A DNA stretch of 45,849 nt from an uncultured Allomuricauda sp. (GCF_947258355.1 NZ_CAMYIC010000049.1:1-45849), one strand, 5' to 3'; positions 8,360-17,056 are shown, counted from the first letter of the stretch. Notes: generated from the letters alone by a model not told the origin. Translations and numbers: made by a program.

Positions 8360-9006
8360 TTATGTTGGATGAACTGGAGCTCTTGAAAAAAGATTGGCAG
8401 AAGCGGGAAGCAGATCTCCCCAAGCTGTCTTATGAGCAAATCTATCCGATGACCAAGAAAAAGTCATCGTCCATAGTTAAGTGGATTTTTTATATCAGCA
8501 TTATTGAATTTGTTTTCTGGGCAGGTATCAATATAATTTTCAGCGGTCCGGAGACCATGGAAGAACTTAAGGCCATGCATATCCACAAGGTGATCATGGT
8601 TCTCAATGTTATCAATTACGCTATCATCCTATACTTTATCTATAAATTTTATACCAATTACAAAAAAATCTCTTTCACGGATTCTTCCAGAAATTTAATG
8701 AAGACCATCCTAAAAGTAAAACGCACAGTAACACAATACGTCTGGTTCAACCTTATCATTTTTACCACCTATCTGATCATCAACATGTACGGGGTGTTAC
8801 TTTATGGACCCGAAGGGCAGAAAATTGTTGAAGCGGCCTCACAAGACGGAAATACCCTTGGATTCTGGGCGATGGTAATCGGGATATCCATAGTGTTTAC
8901 GGCTGCAATCCTGTTTTTGATATGGCTGTTCTATAAACTCCTTTATGGGATTTTATTGAAAAGACTCAGAAAAAATTACAACGAACTTAAAAGGTTGGAG
9001 GTCTAA
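8356..9006 (+). CDS. Four-helix membrane protein coupled to the sigma factor
   Basis: A 216-residue polytopic membrane protein with predicted membrane segments near residues 35-57, 77-98, 125-148 and 165-195. The N-terminal 34 residues are polar and begin with LDELELLKKDWQKRE. The start may be the GTG at 8356, which overlaps the sigma stop, or the ATG at 8362; the GTGA overlap favours coupling. The position suggests it regulates the sigma factor, but no zinc-binding HxxxCxxC anti-sigma motif or clear anti-sigma domain is seen, so that role is inference. Its 3' end overlaps the convergent acyltransferase gene by 4 bases. Confidence 0.8.
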   Translation: MIMLDELELLKKDWQKREADLPKLSYEQIYPMTKKKSSSIVKWIFYISIIEFVFWAGINIIFSGPETMEELKAMHIHKVIMVLNVINYAIILYFIYKFYTNYKKISFTDSSRNLMKTILKVKRTVTQYVWFNLIIFTTYLIINMYGVLLYGPEGQKIVEAASQDGNTLGFWAMVIGISIVFTAAILFLIWLFYKLLYGILLKRLRKNYNELKRLEV

Positions 9007-9824
9007 CCATCTAACTTACCTTTATAACTGTAACGCCTTTTTTGGTTTTCCTCTTCGTATGCTAGCAATTCTTTTTGAGGGATAACTTTAAGGAAAGATG
9101 GGTGTTGCTCTATAGCATACTCCAATTTTTCCAAGATGGCCTCAATGGATTCATTGTCGTAATCTATTTCCAATGGCTCTTTGATGTGCATGGACTGAAG
9201 AATTCCCTTCTTTTTAACACGCAACCCTTTTTTATCAAAAGAACGACGGAATCCATCAATAACCACAGGAACCACAACTGGTTTGTATTTCTTAATAATA
9301 TGGGCTGTTCCTTTTCGCAGAGGTTTCCATGGCGTGGTCGTTCCTTGTGGAAAAGTTATCACCCAACCATCGTTCAAGGCCTTTCCGATGTTGGAAATAT
9401 CACTGAACTTTACCTGTCTGTTCACATTTTGACCATCGGCCCTCCAGGTTCTTTCTATACTAATGGAACCGGCATAGGCCAGAATTTTGGTGAGCAGACT
9501 CTTCTTCATGGTCTCTTTGGCCGCTACATAATAGATATTCAGTTTAGGATTCCACAGATAGCCCAGGTTTTTTATGTTATCCTCTCTCCCACTTAAACTG
9601 GCATTAAACACATGGAACATCGCTACCACGTCGGCAAAATAAGTTTGGTGATTGCTCACAAAAAGAACATTGTTCTCAGGAAGATCGCGGATAATTTGTG
9701 AACCTTCAATTTCTAAGGTATTAAACCCCTTGTAACGTTGATGTGTCATCATACCCGCTATACGAATCAGCCATCGTTTTAAAAATAAAATATGACCAAA
9801 AGGATTTTTCTTAAAAAGGCCCAT
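9003..9824 (-). CDS. 1-acyl-glycerol-3-phosphate acyltransferase-like (PlsC family)
   Basis: A membrane-associated lysophospholipid acyltransferase-like protein. The catalytic NHxxxxD motif is NHQTYFAD, with His59 and Asp65. The block that is usually FPEGTRS reads FPQGTTTPW (around residue 159), so the glutamate is replaced by glutamine and the arginine by threonine. The acyl acceptor may therefore differ from glycerol 3-phosphate derivatives; another lipid is possible. The length of 273 residues is normal. A hydrophobic stretch near residues 10-25 may attach it to the membrane. It has no obvious operon partner: the next gene on its strand begins 41 bases beyond its start. Confidence 0.85.
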   Translation of the reverse strand: MGLFKKNPFGHILFLKRWLIRIAGMMTHQRYKGFNTLEIEGSQIIRDLPENNVLFVSNHQTYFADVVAMFHVFNASLSGREDNIKNLGYLWNPKLNIYYVAAKETMKKSLLTKILAYAGSISIERTWRADGQNVNRQVKFSDISNIGKALNDGWVITFPQGTTTPWKPLRKGTAHIIKKYKPVVVPVVIDGFRRSFDKKGLRVKKKGILQSMHIKEPLEIDYDNESIEAILEKLEYAIEQHPSFLKVIPQKELLAYEEENQKRRYSYKGKLDG

Positions 9825-9865
9825 ATGTCGTGTTGGTTGTTAACTGCAAATTTACAAAATAGCCA

Positions 9866-10507
9866 TTAAAGCACTTGCCGCAAAAGTTCCTTGATCTCGC
9901 TCAACATCATGGCCGTAGCGCCCCAAACCGTGTAACCATTTAATTTAAAGGCGGGTACATTAATGTTTTTTGCATAGGAGGTACTCAAAATTTCTTGAAT
10001 ATGGTTGGAATCATCCAGAAAATCCCGTAAATACACCTCCACTAAGCTTTCAACCTCGCTTTCTTCCTTGACAAATGGTTGCGGATTTGGATAAATTCCG
10101 ATGTAAGGTCGAACCAAAAAATTGCTTGGGGGAATATAAACCTCGCTCAATTCTTTGATCACCTTGACCTCTTTTGGTGGAACACCGACTTCTTCATGGG
10201 TTTCCCGCAAAGCGGTATCCATCAAGTTCTTATCGATGCGCTCCACCTTTCCCCCAGGAAATCCTATTTGGTTGGAGTGAACGCCTTGATATACTTTTCT
10301 TAGAATCAAAAGTAATCGGGTTTCCTGCTCCACATCAGGATAAAAAAGTGCCATTACCCCTGCCCTTTTTGGGTTTGCATCCTGTATCCTGTTTTTCTTC
10401 AACCATTGAATACGCAGTTCAGGAGACATTTTATGGTGAGAATCTTCTCCAGGTAGTGGGAGATTTTTTAATTTTAAAGCTAGTTCACAAAATTCATTAA
10501 AATTCAT
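9866..10507 (-). CDS. Nudix hydrolase, CoA pyrophosphatase-like
   Basis: A cytoplasmic Nudix enzyme of the CoA diphosphatase type (NudL/YeaB-like), which would cleave CoA or a related nucleotide into phosphopantetheine and adenosine 3',5'-bisphosphate. The Nudix box runs from GFPGGKVER through ALRETHEEVG, giving the Mg-binding REtxEE core. The preceding LRKVYQGVHSNQIGFPGG is the block that marks the CoA subfamily. The chosen ATG at 10507 gives 213 residues starting MNFNEFCELAL, which fits the family; longer readings run into the opposite gene. Its ATG overlaps the ATG of the divergent cyclophilin within the palindrome CATG at 10505-10508. Confidence 0.9.
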   Translation of the reverse strand: MNFNEFCELALKLKNLPLPGEDSHHKMSPELRIQWLKKNRIQDANPKRAGVMALFYPDVEQETRLLLILRKVYQGVHSNQIGFPGGKVERIDKNLMDTALRETHEEVGVPPKEVKVIKELSEVYIPPSNFLVRPYIGIYPNPQPFVKEESEVESLVEVYLRDFLDDSNHIQEILSTSYAKNINVPAFKLNGYTVWGATAMMLSEIKELLRQVL

Positions 10508-10508
10508 G
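10505..10508. other. Overlapping divergent start codons in one CATG
   Basis: The palindrome CATG supplies the ATG of the Nudix gene on the minus strand (10507-10505) and the ATG of the cyclophilin gene on the plus strand (10506-10508). There is no intergenic space, so each promoter and leader must lie inside the other gene. Possible one-mismatch -7 boxes are TAATTTTA at 10469-10476 (plus) and TATACTTG at 10541-10534 (minus). Confidence 0.75.
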
Positions 10509-11231
10509 CTGTTGAGACAATCGGCTTTAACTACAAGTATATTATTTCTTTTATTCGTTTCCTGTGGAGAATCCCCTAAAAAGGACAAAGACAAAGTTCA
10601 GGAAAATATTGCAAAAACCGACACCCTACCGGAAATCGAAGTGGATTCAACTGCCATAGCGGAGGAAGAAGAGGAAGAACCCTTCAAACTTACCGAGGAA
10701 AATGCCATCGACTTCTTTTTCGATTACTCCAAAAAACTTAAAAAGGACAAGGTTAAAATTACCACCACCATGGGGAGTTTCACAGTGCAGTTATATGATG
10801 ATGTTCCGTACCACAAAGCAAATTTTATTTACTTGGCTCGACAAAAATATTTTGACAGTACTCAATTCCATCGGGTCGTAAAAGATTTTATAATTCAAGG
10901 CGGAAACTCCGACGACCGCAAAACCGCAAGAAAAAGGGGAAAAATAGGTCGATACCTACTACCGCCAGATGCTAAAAAAGGTTACAAACACCACAGGGGA
11001 ACCATTTCCATGCCCAGTAGCGAAAGGGACAATCCCCACAAATTGGCCTCTCCTTACGAGTTCTTCATTGTTGTAAAAGACCCTGGCTCTTATCACCTCG
11101 ATGGTTCTTACACACCTTTTGGCAGAGTGGTCGAGGGAATGGATGTTGTAGATGCCATTAATAATGTCCCTGTTGGTGATGGAGATTGGCCGTGGCAGAA
11201 TATTTACATCCTAAAAGCAGAAGTATTGTAA
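10506..11231 (+). CDS. Cyclophilin-type peptidyl-prolyl isomerase lipoprotein
   Basis: A lipid-anchored PPIase that catalyses cis/trans isomerisation of proline bonds in the envelope. Residues 1-19 form a lipoprotein signal with lipobox LFVSC and lipid cysteine Cys20. A charged linker follows (about 21-72, including a run of six Glu near 54-59). The cyclophilin domain spans about 78-240 and shows FHRVVKDFIIQGG, the arginine and glutamine of the active site, then the TISMP, YEFFIVVKD and FGRVVEGMDVVD blocks. It is a bacterial-type single-domain cyclophilin with family-typical size. It diverges from the Nudix gene with overlapping start codons. The family is certain; clients are unknown. Confidence 0.93.
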   Translation: MLLRQSALTTSILFLLFVSCGESPKKDKDKVQENIAKTDTLPEIEVDSTAIAEEEEEEPFKLTEENAIDFFFDYSKKLKKDKVKITTTMGSFTVQLYDDVPYHKANFIYLARQKYFDSTQFHRVVKDFIIQGGNSDDRKTARKRGKIGRYLLPPDAKKGYKHHRGTISMPSSERDNPHKLASPYEFFIVVKDPGSYHLDGSYTPFGRVVEGMDVVDAINNVPVGDGDWPWQNIYILKAEVL

Positions 11232-11258
11232 TCCGAACTTTAACTACCAAAACAGAGG

Positions 11259-11750
11259 TTACCCTTTTTTAAAGAGGTATCTACTAATCAAGATTCGTGG
11301 TGAATAATCCTTACTGTTATTTCTTGAAAGCATTTCTTGTTTTTCGGTAACCGATTTTCTTTCATAAATAGATAGAAGTACGGCAATAATGATAAGGTTT
11401 TTTATAATGTACTGACCTACCAAGGTCAATGACAAGGGTTCCTCCCCAAAAACATCATTTGGGAAAAACAAAAGGGGTGTAAAAGTACATACCATATGTA
11501 TCAGGGCAAGAATCACTACTTGCCTGCGGAAAAGCCCTAGAACGAATAAAAAACCCAATCCTACTTCCCAAAAGGCAAGTAGGATAATGGAAACCTCATC
11601 GGGAATAAGTCCAAAAGTGAGATGATGAATGGTGCTTTTTGCCAAATCTTCGGCCGGACTAAGGTTAGGGATAAATTTTAGTGCTCCAAACCAAAAATAA
11701 ACCACGCCCATGGAAATGGACAACATTCGCTCTTTTATAGACTTTCCCAT
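11259..11750 (-). CDS. DoxX family membrane protein
   Basis: A 163-residue integral membrane protein with four hydrophobic segments (about residues 12-28, 52-75, 78-96 and 112-128) and the DoxX-like start MGVVYFWFGALKFIPNLSPAE. Family members are often associated with quinone- or thiol-linked redox functions, but the function of this branch is unsettled. The C-terminal 30 residues are polar. It begins 11 bases after the outer-membrane protein gene on the same strand and is very likely cotranscribed with it, which hints at a shared envelope role. Confidence 0.85.
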   Translation of the reverse strand: MGKSIKERMLSISMGVVYFWFGALKFIPNLSPAEDLAKSTIHHLTFGLIPDEVSIILLAFWEVGLGFLFVLGLFRRQVVILALIHMVCTFTPLLFFPNDVFGEEPLSLTLVGQYIIKNLIIIAVLLSIYERKSVTEKQEMLSRNNSKDYSPRILISRYLFKKG

Positions 11751-11761
11751 TTTATAAAAAT

Positions 11762-12907
11762 TTAATTATTGAATTCGTTCATGAGTTCCGGGTCAACTTT
11801 TACTTTACTTCTTGCAAATCGATAGGACACCCCAACATTGATCAGATAGTCGGCGAATGCCGCATCTCCCATTCTCGGCTCCCCCGTAATCTGTTGTGTT
11901 TCCAAATCGGTAACACTTTGTGGACGCTCCCTTCTTACGGCAAACGGCACGTTCAGGTTCAACGAAAAGTTATCCTTCATAAAAGCGATTCCCGGGTCGA
12001 TGGAAAGCACATTTCCAGGTCGTCTAAAACCTTGGTTCCCTCCTATCAAATCTTTAACGGGAACTCCCTCATAGCGTGCGCCCAAAGAAGCGGAAATGGT
12101 ATTACTCAAACTGTGACTAAATCCACCTCTTACCGAAAACTGGTCAGGAACAGCCATAATAGCCTCATTTTGAAGAATCGGGCTTAGGGTTTCCCTAAAG
12201 GTGCGCGTACCATTGGTCTCCCTTGGATTGATCAAATAAAAACCACCGCCATAGGCAAAAAAGCGTTCAGCGATTTTTTGGTAAAACTGAAAATCCAATG
12301 TAATCCCAAAACCACCATCGCCAGGCTGGATGCTTTGGTCTACAGGTCTAACTTGTGGTCCACCTTCCGGCCCAACATTGTAAAAAATATCCGAGGCATT
12401 GTAATTGCCCGTTGGCAACTTTAGTCCCAATCCCACAGCTAAGTTTCCGTTTTGGTGTTTTTCCAAATCGAACAACCAATAACCTACACCCACGCGAATA
12501 TCGGCCAAGCCCCTAGAAAATGTGGTGTTTCGTTCATCTCTACCATGCTCATATAAAGAGGAGCGCGTATTGATGACGGTTGGGATCGTGATACTGGCAT
12601 ACAATCTATCCGAAATTCCATAAGTCAAGAAAAAATCCCAGGAATGGGAATGGTTGATTACTTCCGACCCATTGGACACCCTATCCGGTTCTTCTTCTGT
12701 TCCCCTAAAATGGCGAAAGGATTTAAAGTATCTGTAATTACTTCCTATTTGAATGTCCCCGGGACCTAATAAATTGTTTTCCAATATATTCCCCACACAA
12801 GAGGAAAAATGTCTAATAGCGACACATCCCTGCGCAGTGGCTTGATGGATTCCTAAAAATAAAATAAGTCCATAAAATGTAATCATTAACGATTGTGATG
12901 TTTTCAT
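11762..12907 (-). CDS. Outer-membrane beta-barrel protein, function unknown
   Basis: A 381-residue secreted protein with a signal peptide ending ATAQ (residues 1-25). The mature N-terminus begins GCVAIRHFSSCVG, with two cysteines that may form a disulfide. The rest consists of many amphipathic strands typical of a barrel: DIQIGSNYRYFKSFRHF, ADIRVGVGYWLFDLE, NLAVGLGLKLPTGNY, YLINVGVSYRFARS. Blocks such as LKLPTGNYN and the internal glycine-rich loops resemble barrels annotated as transporters of the phenol-degradation MetA type, but I would not assign a substrate. It leads a likely two-gene operon with the DoxX gene. Confidence 0.82.
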   Translation of the reverse strand: MKTSQSLMITFYGLILFLGIHQATAQGCVAIRHFSSCVGNILENNLLGPGDIQIGSNYRYFKSFRHFRGTEEEPDRVSNGSEVINHSHSWDFFLTYGISDRLYASITIPTVINTRSSLYEHGRDERNTTFSRGLADIRVGVGYWLFDLEKHQNGNLAVGLGLKLPTGNYNASDIFYNVGPEGGPQVRPVDQSIQPGDGGFGITLDFQFYQKIAERFFAYGGGFYLINPRETNGTRTFRETLSPILQNEAIMAVPDQFSVRGGFSHSLSNTISASLGARYEGVPVKDLIGGNQGFRRPGNVLSIDPGIAFMKDNFSLNLNVPFAVRRERPQSVTDLETQQITGEPRMGDAAFADYLINVGVSYRFARSKVKVDPELMNEFNN

Positions 12908-13103
12908 ACCTGAAATTTGATTGGTTTTTCAAGGAGACCGGTTACCTGTTTATGCTCCTTGTTTGGTTAACACATATTGCTCAGGAGCCAAAATAGAGGT
13001 ATACCAAAAGGGTCAAGGTTAATGAAAAAGTAAAAATGATTAACGAAGGGTTAATTCCACTAAACAACAATTAACCACTATTGAAGAAAAGTTAGCGAGG
13101 TGG

Positions 13104-13718
13104 TTATTGGACTTGCTTTTTATAAATGTTGGGCAAACTTATTTTAAAACGAACGGCCAATAACCTCAGGATTATTACCACCAATATACCAGAGATATAT
13201 GCGTATTCGTCCTTTACAGGGAATTGTATGATCAAAAAATAGCTGAGCGCCCCCAAAATACATGCTGTTGCATAAATTTCCTTTCGGAAAATGACAGGAA
13301 TCTCATTACAAAGGATATCCCGTATTACACCACCAAAGCAAGCTGTCATGGTGCCCAAAAAGATACACATAACAGGTAAAAGTTCTGCTTCCAAGCCTTT
13401 TTCCACCCCAACCATGGTATAAAGCCCGATACCTATGGTATCGAACAAGAACAACGACCTACGAAGGTACTTGAGCTTATTCACAAAAATGATGGCAAAA
13501 ACCACTGAAATAAATATGGTGATTACATAGGTAAGGTCCTGCATCCAACCCACAGGAGTGTTTCCAATCAACAGATCTCGCAAGGTACCACCACCTATGG
13601 CAGTCACAAAAGCAATGATGAAAACACCGAAAAGGTCCAATCGTTTTTCCATGGCAACCAAAACCCCGGAAATGGCAAAGGCAATGGTACCTAAAATATC
13701 AATGGTCGAATACAGCAT
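13104..13718 (-). CDS. TRIC/UPF0126 (YicG-like) membrane protein
   Basis: A 204-residue inner-membrane protein with about seven helices formed by two homologous halves, characteristic of UPF0126. The first half shows DILGTIAFAISGVLVAMEK and GGGTLRDLLIGNTPVGW; the second shows FDTIGIGLYTMVGVEKGLE and GGVIRDILCNEIPVIF. Prokaryotic members are structurally related to trimeric intracellular cation channels and conduct monovalent cations, though the physiological role is not settled. It follows the RDD gene after 2 bases on the same strand, so the two are probably cotranscribed. Confidence 0.92.
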   Translation of the reverse strand: MLYSTIDILGTIAFAISGVLVAMEKRLDLFGVFIIAFVTAIGGGTLRDLLIGNTPVGWMQDLTYVITIFISVVFAIIFVNKLKYLRRSLFLFDTIGIGLYTMVGVEKGLEAELLPVMCIFLGTMTACFGGVIRDILCNEIPVIFRKEIYATACILGALSYFLIIQFPVKDEYAYISGILVVIILRLLAVRFKISLPNIYKKQVQ

Positions 13719-13720
13719 AA

Positions 13721-14437
13721 CTACATTTTTTGGGTATAATAGTTATAGTCCTTGATGACCACATCAACAAAATCAATGGGTTGTAAAGTTGTTTGCACTC
13801 CCAACACCTCTTTGATTCGCTTATCCAACGAAACAATAATATTATGGTTGGCGTTTATCTTGGCCTTATCATACAATTCTTTTATGGTCTGTATTTCCTG
13901 ATCCTTGAATACGGTAACTTGAGGAAAGGTAGGTTGATAATCTTCAGGCAGTTCACGTAGCAATGTATCGCTCAATGACACCCGTTTCTTTTCGCTGATC
14001 ACTGTAGTCCCCGCAGCTATATCGCCTAACCGTTGTCCCTTTCCGCGAATCAATATGGTAAGTACCGCACCTCCCCCGGACGTGAGGCTCACATCAATAA
14101 TTCTAAGGGCCCATCGAACAAAATAATTACCGAAATTGGGTTTGGAACCATCGAGCTTTACTACCCGAATGTTCATGGCACCTTTTCCTATGGTCTTGCC
14201 ATTCATCAAAGTCTCGAAAAGCAAGTAATAGAAAAAAGCAGGTAGACTAAGTATCAAATAAAAAGCCCATTGATCATCAATATCAATGTCCAATGAAACC
14301 AAGAAAACAACCACTAAAATGGTGTAAACCAAAATAATGAAACTATCAATAATATAAGCCAACATACGCTCACCCAAGTGGGATGTGTTCTGGTCGATAG
14401 CTATATTTTGGGCCGTTTCTATTTGAAATTGTTCCAT
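13721..14437 (-). CDS. RDD family membrane protein
   Basis: A 238-residue protein. The RDD domain occupies about residues 20-150, beginning LGERMLAYIIDSFIILVY, with helices near 27-50 and 57-75, the GKTIGKGAMNIRVV block and a third hydrophobic segment near 110-130. After GQRLGDIAAGTTVI comes a polar cytoplasmic C-terminal region of about 90 residues. RDD proteins often occur with SpoIIM and MoxR/DUF58 genes; here the gene diverges from the SpoIIM gene with only 35 bases between the starts. This makes it a likely member of the same functional module under a shared regulatory region. Molecular function is unknown. Confidence 0.9.
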   Translation of the reverse strand: MEQFQIETAQNIAIDQNTSHLGERMLAYIIDSFIILVYTILVVVFLVSLDIDIDDQWAFYLILSLPAFFYYLLFETLMNGKTIGKGAMNIRVVKLDGSKPNFGNYFVRWALRIIDVSLTSGGGAVLTILIRGKGQRLGDIAAGTTVISEKKRVSLSDTLLRELPEDYQPTFPQVTVFKDQEIQTIKELYDKAKINANHNIIVSLDKRIKEVLGVQTTLQPIDFVDVVIKDYNYYTQKM

Positions 14438-14472
14438 ATTTTAGTTTCTTTACTTACAAACCACAGCATGTA

Positions 14473-15444
14473 ATGCGCGAGGCCGCTTTTGTTAGACAAA
14501 ATAAGGATAAATGGTCCGCTTTTGAAAATGCCCTCCTAAATAAAGGGCAACTTCATCCGGATGAACTTTCGGATCTTTACATTGAGATTACAGATCACCT
14601 TAGTTACGCAAAGACTTTTTACCCTGGGAGCAACACCCAAATTTATCTTAACTCGCTTGCTTCCCAAGCTCACCAGAAAATATACAAGACCAAACGGGAA
14701 TCCAGAAACCGTATTGTCCATTTTTGGAAAACAGAGTTCCCCACAATGTTCAAACAACATCATCGGGAATTATTGATTTCTTTTCTGGTATTCGCATTTT
14801 TTGCAGCAGTCGGGGCATTTTCATCTGCCAATGAAGGTGATTTTGTACGTTCCATTCTTGGCAATGGTTATGTAAACATGACCCTGGAGAACATTGAAAA
14901 AGGTGACCCCATGGCTGTTTACAAAAAACAAGGGGCCTTTAATATGTTTTTGGGGATTACCATAAACAATATAAAGGTAGCTATTTACGCTTTCGCCTTT
15001 GGTATTTTTTTAGGGGTAGGCACACTTTACATTATGCTACAAAATGGTATAATGTTAGGAAGTTTTCAATACTTTTTTTACGAAAAAGGGCTTCTATGGG
15101 AATCGGCACGCACCATTTGGATTCATGGAACCATAGAGATATCGGTAATCATTATTGCCGGCTGTGCAGGTCTGGTGCTGGCCAACGGGATACTATTTCC
15201 TGGTACTTACACGCGATTGGAATCCTTTAAACGAGGCATTAAAAACGGACTAAAAATAATGGTGAGCACAGTACCTTTCTTTATCATCGCGGGATTTTTG
15301 GAAGGTTTCGTGACCAGACATACCGAAATGCCCGATTGGCTCGCAATTTTTATCATATTGGCATCGTTGTCAATAATCATATTCTATTACATTATTTATC
15401 CAAACCAAATCCATAGAAAAACCGCAAATGCAGACATCCAATAA
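14473..15444 (+). CDS. SpoIIM family (stage II sporulation protein M-like) membrane protein
   Basis: A 323-residue integral membrane protein. Residues 1-97 are cytoplasmic and mostly helical. Membrane segments follow near 99-117, 157-187, 219-242, 258-280 and 288-310. The conserved WIHGTIEIS block carries the His218-Glu222 pair (HGxxE) typical of SpoIIM/UPF0054-neighbourhood membrane proteins. In Bacillus the family takes part in envelope remodelling during engulfment, but this organism does not sporulate, and in this MoxR-type context the role is unknown. It heads the six-gene operon; its end overlaps the next start by 17 bases. Confidence 0.88.
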   Translation: MREAAFVRQNKDKWSAFENALLNKGQLHPDELSDLYIEITDHLSYAKTFYPGSNTQIYLNSLASQAHQKIYKTKRESRNRIVHFWKTEFPTMFKQHHRELLISFLVFAFFAAVGAFSSANEGDFVRSILGNGYVNMTLENIEKGDPMAVYKKQGAFNMFLGITINNIKVAIYAFAFGIFLGVGTLYIMLQNGIMLGSFQYFFYEKGLLWESARTIWIHGTIEISVIIIAGCAGLVLANGILFPGTYTRLESFKRGIKNGLKIMVSTVPFFIIAGFLEGFVTRHTEMPDWLAIFIILASLSIIIFYYIIYPNQIHRKTANADIQ

Positions 15445-16324
15445 GTATATCGAGTTTAAGAAGCAGCGCGAATTGGGAGAGATACTTTCCGATTCCTTTG
15501 GCTTTATCCGTAACGAATTCAAACCTTTTTTCGGGGCCATTTTAAAAATTGTGGGGCCTTACATTGTAGTGATGTTGATTTCTATGGGATTTTACATGTA
15601 TACGATAGGAGACATTTTTAATTTTGGTGCTATTGGTGGTATTGGCAATCAATATTCCACATTTTCTCCGATTATAATGGTCATATCGGTATTGGCATTG
15701 CTACTAAGTTCCATTGCGGCCTATGTATTGGCACAGGGCACTGTCCTATACTATATCAAATCGTACATTGAGCACCAGGGAACTACAAATTATGATGAAA
15801 TACGCCAAGGCGTTTATGGGTCCTTTTGGTCCTTGATAGGATTGGGAATCTTGGTTGGACTATCCGTTTTTTTAGGGGCAATGTTTTGCGTAATACCTGG
15901 AATTTACCTCGCTGTACCCCTATCCATATCATTTGCCATCTTGGTTTTTCTTAAAAAGGATACCATGGAATCCTACCAGTATAGTTTTACATTGATCAAA
16001 GAGAACTGGTGGATTACCTTCGCAACCCTATTCGTTATATACATTATCGTCGCAATTGCCACCTATGCCTTCAGTTTACCGTCCGTCATCTATACTTGGA
16101 TAAAAATGGGTGTGTTTTCGGGCGAACTGGATGCGGAAAACATGAATTTGTTCAGTGACCCCATATACTTGTTGCTCAATATTTTGAGCACACTGGTGCG
16201 GTTTCTCATGAACATTGTATTGCTTGTTGCTACCTCACTTATATTTTTCAACCTCAATGAAAAGAAAAATTTCACGGGCACCTTTGAACGTATCGAAAGC
16301 TTAGGGAAATCTTCAGAGGAATAG
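15428..16324 (+). CDS. Polytopic membrane protein of the MoxR operon
   Basis: A 298-residue inner-membrane protein with a short cytoplasmic N-terminus and about six hydrophobic segments (near residues 37-58, 76-102, 132-160, 165-180, 196-215 and 243-270). The layout, including VLYYIKSYIE and a cytoplasmic acidic/basic tail, resembles the membrane domain found with glycerophosphodiester phosphodiesterases, but there is no catalytic domain and I do not assert that family. It overlaps the SpoIIM gene by 17 bases, and its TAG is directly followed by the ATG of the DUF4129 gene, so translation is coupled on both sides. Confidence 0.82.
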   Translation: MQTSNKYIEFKKQRELGEILSDSFGFIRNEFKPFFGAILKIVGPYIVVMLISMGFYMYTIGDIFNFGAIGGIGNQYSTFSPIIMVISVLALLLSSIAAYVLAQGTVLYYIKSYIEHQGTTNYDEIRQGVYGSFWSLIGLGILVGLSVFLGAMFCVIPGIYLAVPLSISFAILVFLKKDTMESYQYSFTLIKENWWITFATLFVIYIIVAIATYAFSLPSVIYTWIKMGVFSGELDAENMNLFSDPIYLLLNILSTLVRFLMNIVLLVATSLIFFNLNEKKNFTGTFERIESLGKSSEE

Positions 16325-17056
16325 ATGATTAGATTATTCGTTTTATCATACCTACTTTTTTCTTGGACAATTCTTTTTGCCCAAAATGATTCCCTTGTAA
16401 AGTATGATGAATCAGATATCGAACCCATAGAATTTAGCAAAGAAGACCTTGAAAGCTATAGGGCCGATGATGCTTTCAATTATGAAGAAGTTGAACCCGA
16501 AAACAACTGGTGGACGGACCTCACCAATTGGTTCTACAATATTTTACGACGTTTTTTTGAATGGATTTTTGGTGTAGGGAATGCGGAAGGTTATCTAGCG
16601 GTGTTTTTGGAGATTCTTCCCTATTTGCTCCTTGCCCTGTTCCTTTATTTAGTGATACGTTTCTTTGTAAAGTCCAATATACAGGGAATGGGAAAAAACA
16701 GGAAAAATCCTAATGTGGTATCCCTGTCCGAAGAGGAACACATCATCAAAAATGAGGATATACAGCAATTGATCAAGGATGCATTGGGAAATCAAAATTA
16801 CAGGCTTGCCATTCGTTATTATTACCTCTACATCCTACAATTACTATCAGAACGGGAGATGATAGATTGGCAGCAACAAAAAACCAACGACGATTATTTA
16901 GAAGAACTTTCCGAAAGTGCCTTGAAAAACGAATTTGGAAAGGCCACCTTGCTATATGATTATGTTTGGTACGGAGAATTTGATCTGGACCAGTCCCGTT
17001 ACGAGAAAGCCGAAGTTATATTCACATCCTTAAAAAACTCGATAAACAATGCCTAG
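16325..17056 (+). CDS. DUF4129 domain protein
   Basis: A 243-residue membrane-anchored protein. Residues 1-20 are a signal peptide or first helix ending FAQND. An acidic extracytoplasmic region follows (about 21-60), then a Trp-rich amphipathic stretch (NWWTDLTNWFYNILRRFFEW), a membrane helix near 97-116, and a cytoplasmic C-terminal DUF4129 domain (about 145-240) with NYRLAIRYYYLYILQLL and WYGEFDLDQ. DUF4129 proteins are standard companions of MoxR/DUF58. The gene overlaps the DUF4350 gene by 8 bases. Function is unknown beyond this association. Confidence 0.85.
   Translation: MIRLFVLSYLLFSWTILFAQNDSLVKYDESDIEPIEFSKEDLESYRADDAFNYEEVEPENNWWTDLTNWFYNILRRFFEWIFGVGNAEGYLAVFLEILPYLLLALFLYLVIRFFVKSNIQGMGKNRKNPNVVSLSEEEHIIKNEDIQQLIKDALGNQNYRLAIRYYYLYILQLLSEREMIDWQQQKTNDDYLEELSESALKNEFGKATLLYDYVWYGEFDLDQSRYEKAEVIFTSLKNSINNA

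Noticed and set aside
12930..12961. Inverted pair CAAGGAG/CTCCTTG upstream of the 381-residue barrel gene
   Set aside because: Only seven bases with an 18-base spacer and no other support.
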